DNA from: Nitrospirae bacterium GWC2_42_7
GTDB taxonomy: Bacteria > Nitrospirota > Thermodesulfovibrionia > Thermodesulfovibrionales > UBA6898
Length of the DNA stretch: 12,231 bases
Reading direction: 5' to 3'
Assembly (NCBI GenBank): GCA_001803645.1
Contig: MHDW01000057.1
Location: 2,097 to 14,327 of the forward strand
A program made the position numbers and the translations under genes. Below are positions 12,125-12,231 of this stretch, piece after piece (position 1 is the first letter of the stretch; every line of letters begins with the position of its first letter). The notes beneath the pieces are model-generated. The model was given only the letters and a program-made list of their open reading frames with translations. It was not told the origin of the DNA and did no database searches.

Positions 12125-12231
12125 ATTTCGACTGATTCAAGTTCTTTTAATTCAGCTTCGATATGTTTTGAAATCTCTATCTCACCTTCAAGTTCGATAA
12201 GCTGCATGTCCTGGGCTTCGGAATGCTCGAC
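12115..12231 (-). CDS. C-terminal part of the partner of the DUF6516-like gene
   Basis: A minus-strand frame enters from the right edge and ends in TAA at 12117-12115, giving 38 residues: EHSEAQDMQLIELEGEIEIS, then KHIEAELKELESVEICK. It is acidic and helical. The 10-base overlap with the next ATG shows a tight two-gene operon. By position it would be the antitoxin or DNA-binding partner, but the N-terminal domain is outside the window and I do not recognise the family. Confidence 0.55.
   Translation of the reverse strand, partial: VEHSEAQDMQLIELEGEIEISKHIEAELKELESVEICK

Overview
The window looks like an accessory stretch of a Gram-negative, moderately AT-rich bacterial chromosome. It mixes a few housekeeping genes with selfish modules, gene remnants and short GC-rich repeats. 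I cannot name the organism. A lipoprotein-type patatin, Shine-Dalgarno-led genes and abundant C/G-rich palindromic repeats would fit groups such as Nitrospirota or deltaproteobacterial lineages, but that is an inference.

Left part (1-3535). The start of a PilZ-domain gene runs off the left edge on the minus strand, just downstream of a tRNA-Leu(GAG) gene with a recognisable promoter. A C/G-rich repeat cluster follows. Then come a TrmH/SpoU-family RNA methyltransferase (+) and a long RecQ helicase (-), tail to tail with one base between their stop codons.

Middle (3536-5558). An intact TacA/TacT toxin-antitoxin operon has a promoter whose spacer carries repeats suited to self-repression. A graveyard follows: a YafQ-type toxin missing its C-terminus, the tail of its DinJ/RelB-type antitoxin, an unassigned hydrophobic open frame, and an EamA-transporter fragment broken at both ends. 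Copies of one REP-like repeat (core ATTGCGA) sit exactly where the YafQ-type gene and the EamA fragment stop.

Metabolic block (5555-9540, all minus). In transcription order this is a patatin-like phospholipase lipoprotein, a small membrane protein, two zinc-dependent medium-chain dehydrogenases and a cupin protein. A 103-bp element with perfect 30-bp inverted arms and a 14-bp palindrome lie between the two dehydrogenase genes. The last four genes may form one operon; their substrate cannot be told from sequence.

Right part (9541-12231). There is an intact HicA/HicB pair, a 5'-truncated DUF2779-type nuclease remnant, and an intact DUF433 antitoxin whose DUF5615 PIN-like partner carries an internal amber codon. 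Last is a DUF6516-like gene overlapping an unidentified partner that runs off the right edge. In all, five toxin-antitoxin or TA-like modules lie within about 8.6 kb. At least two are broken on the toxin side, so the window appears to record repeated arrival and decay of such modules.
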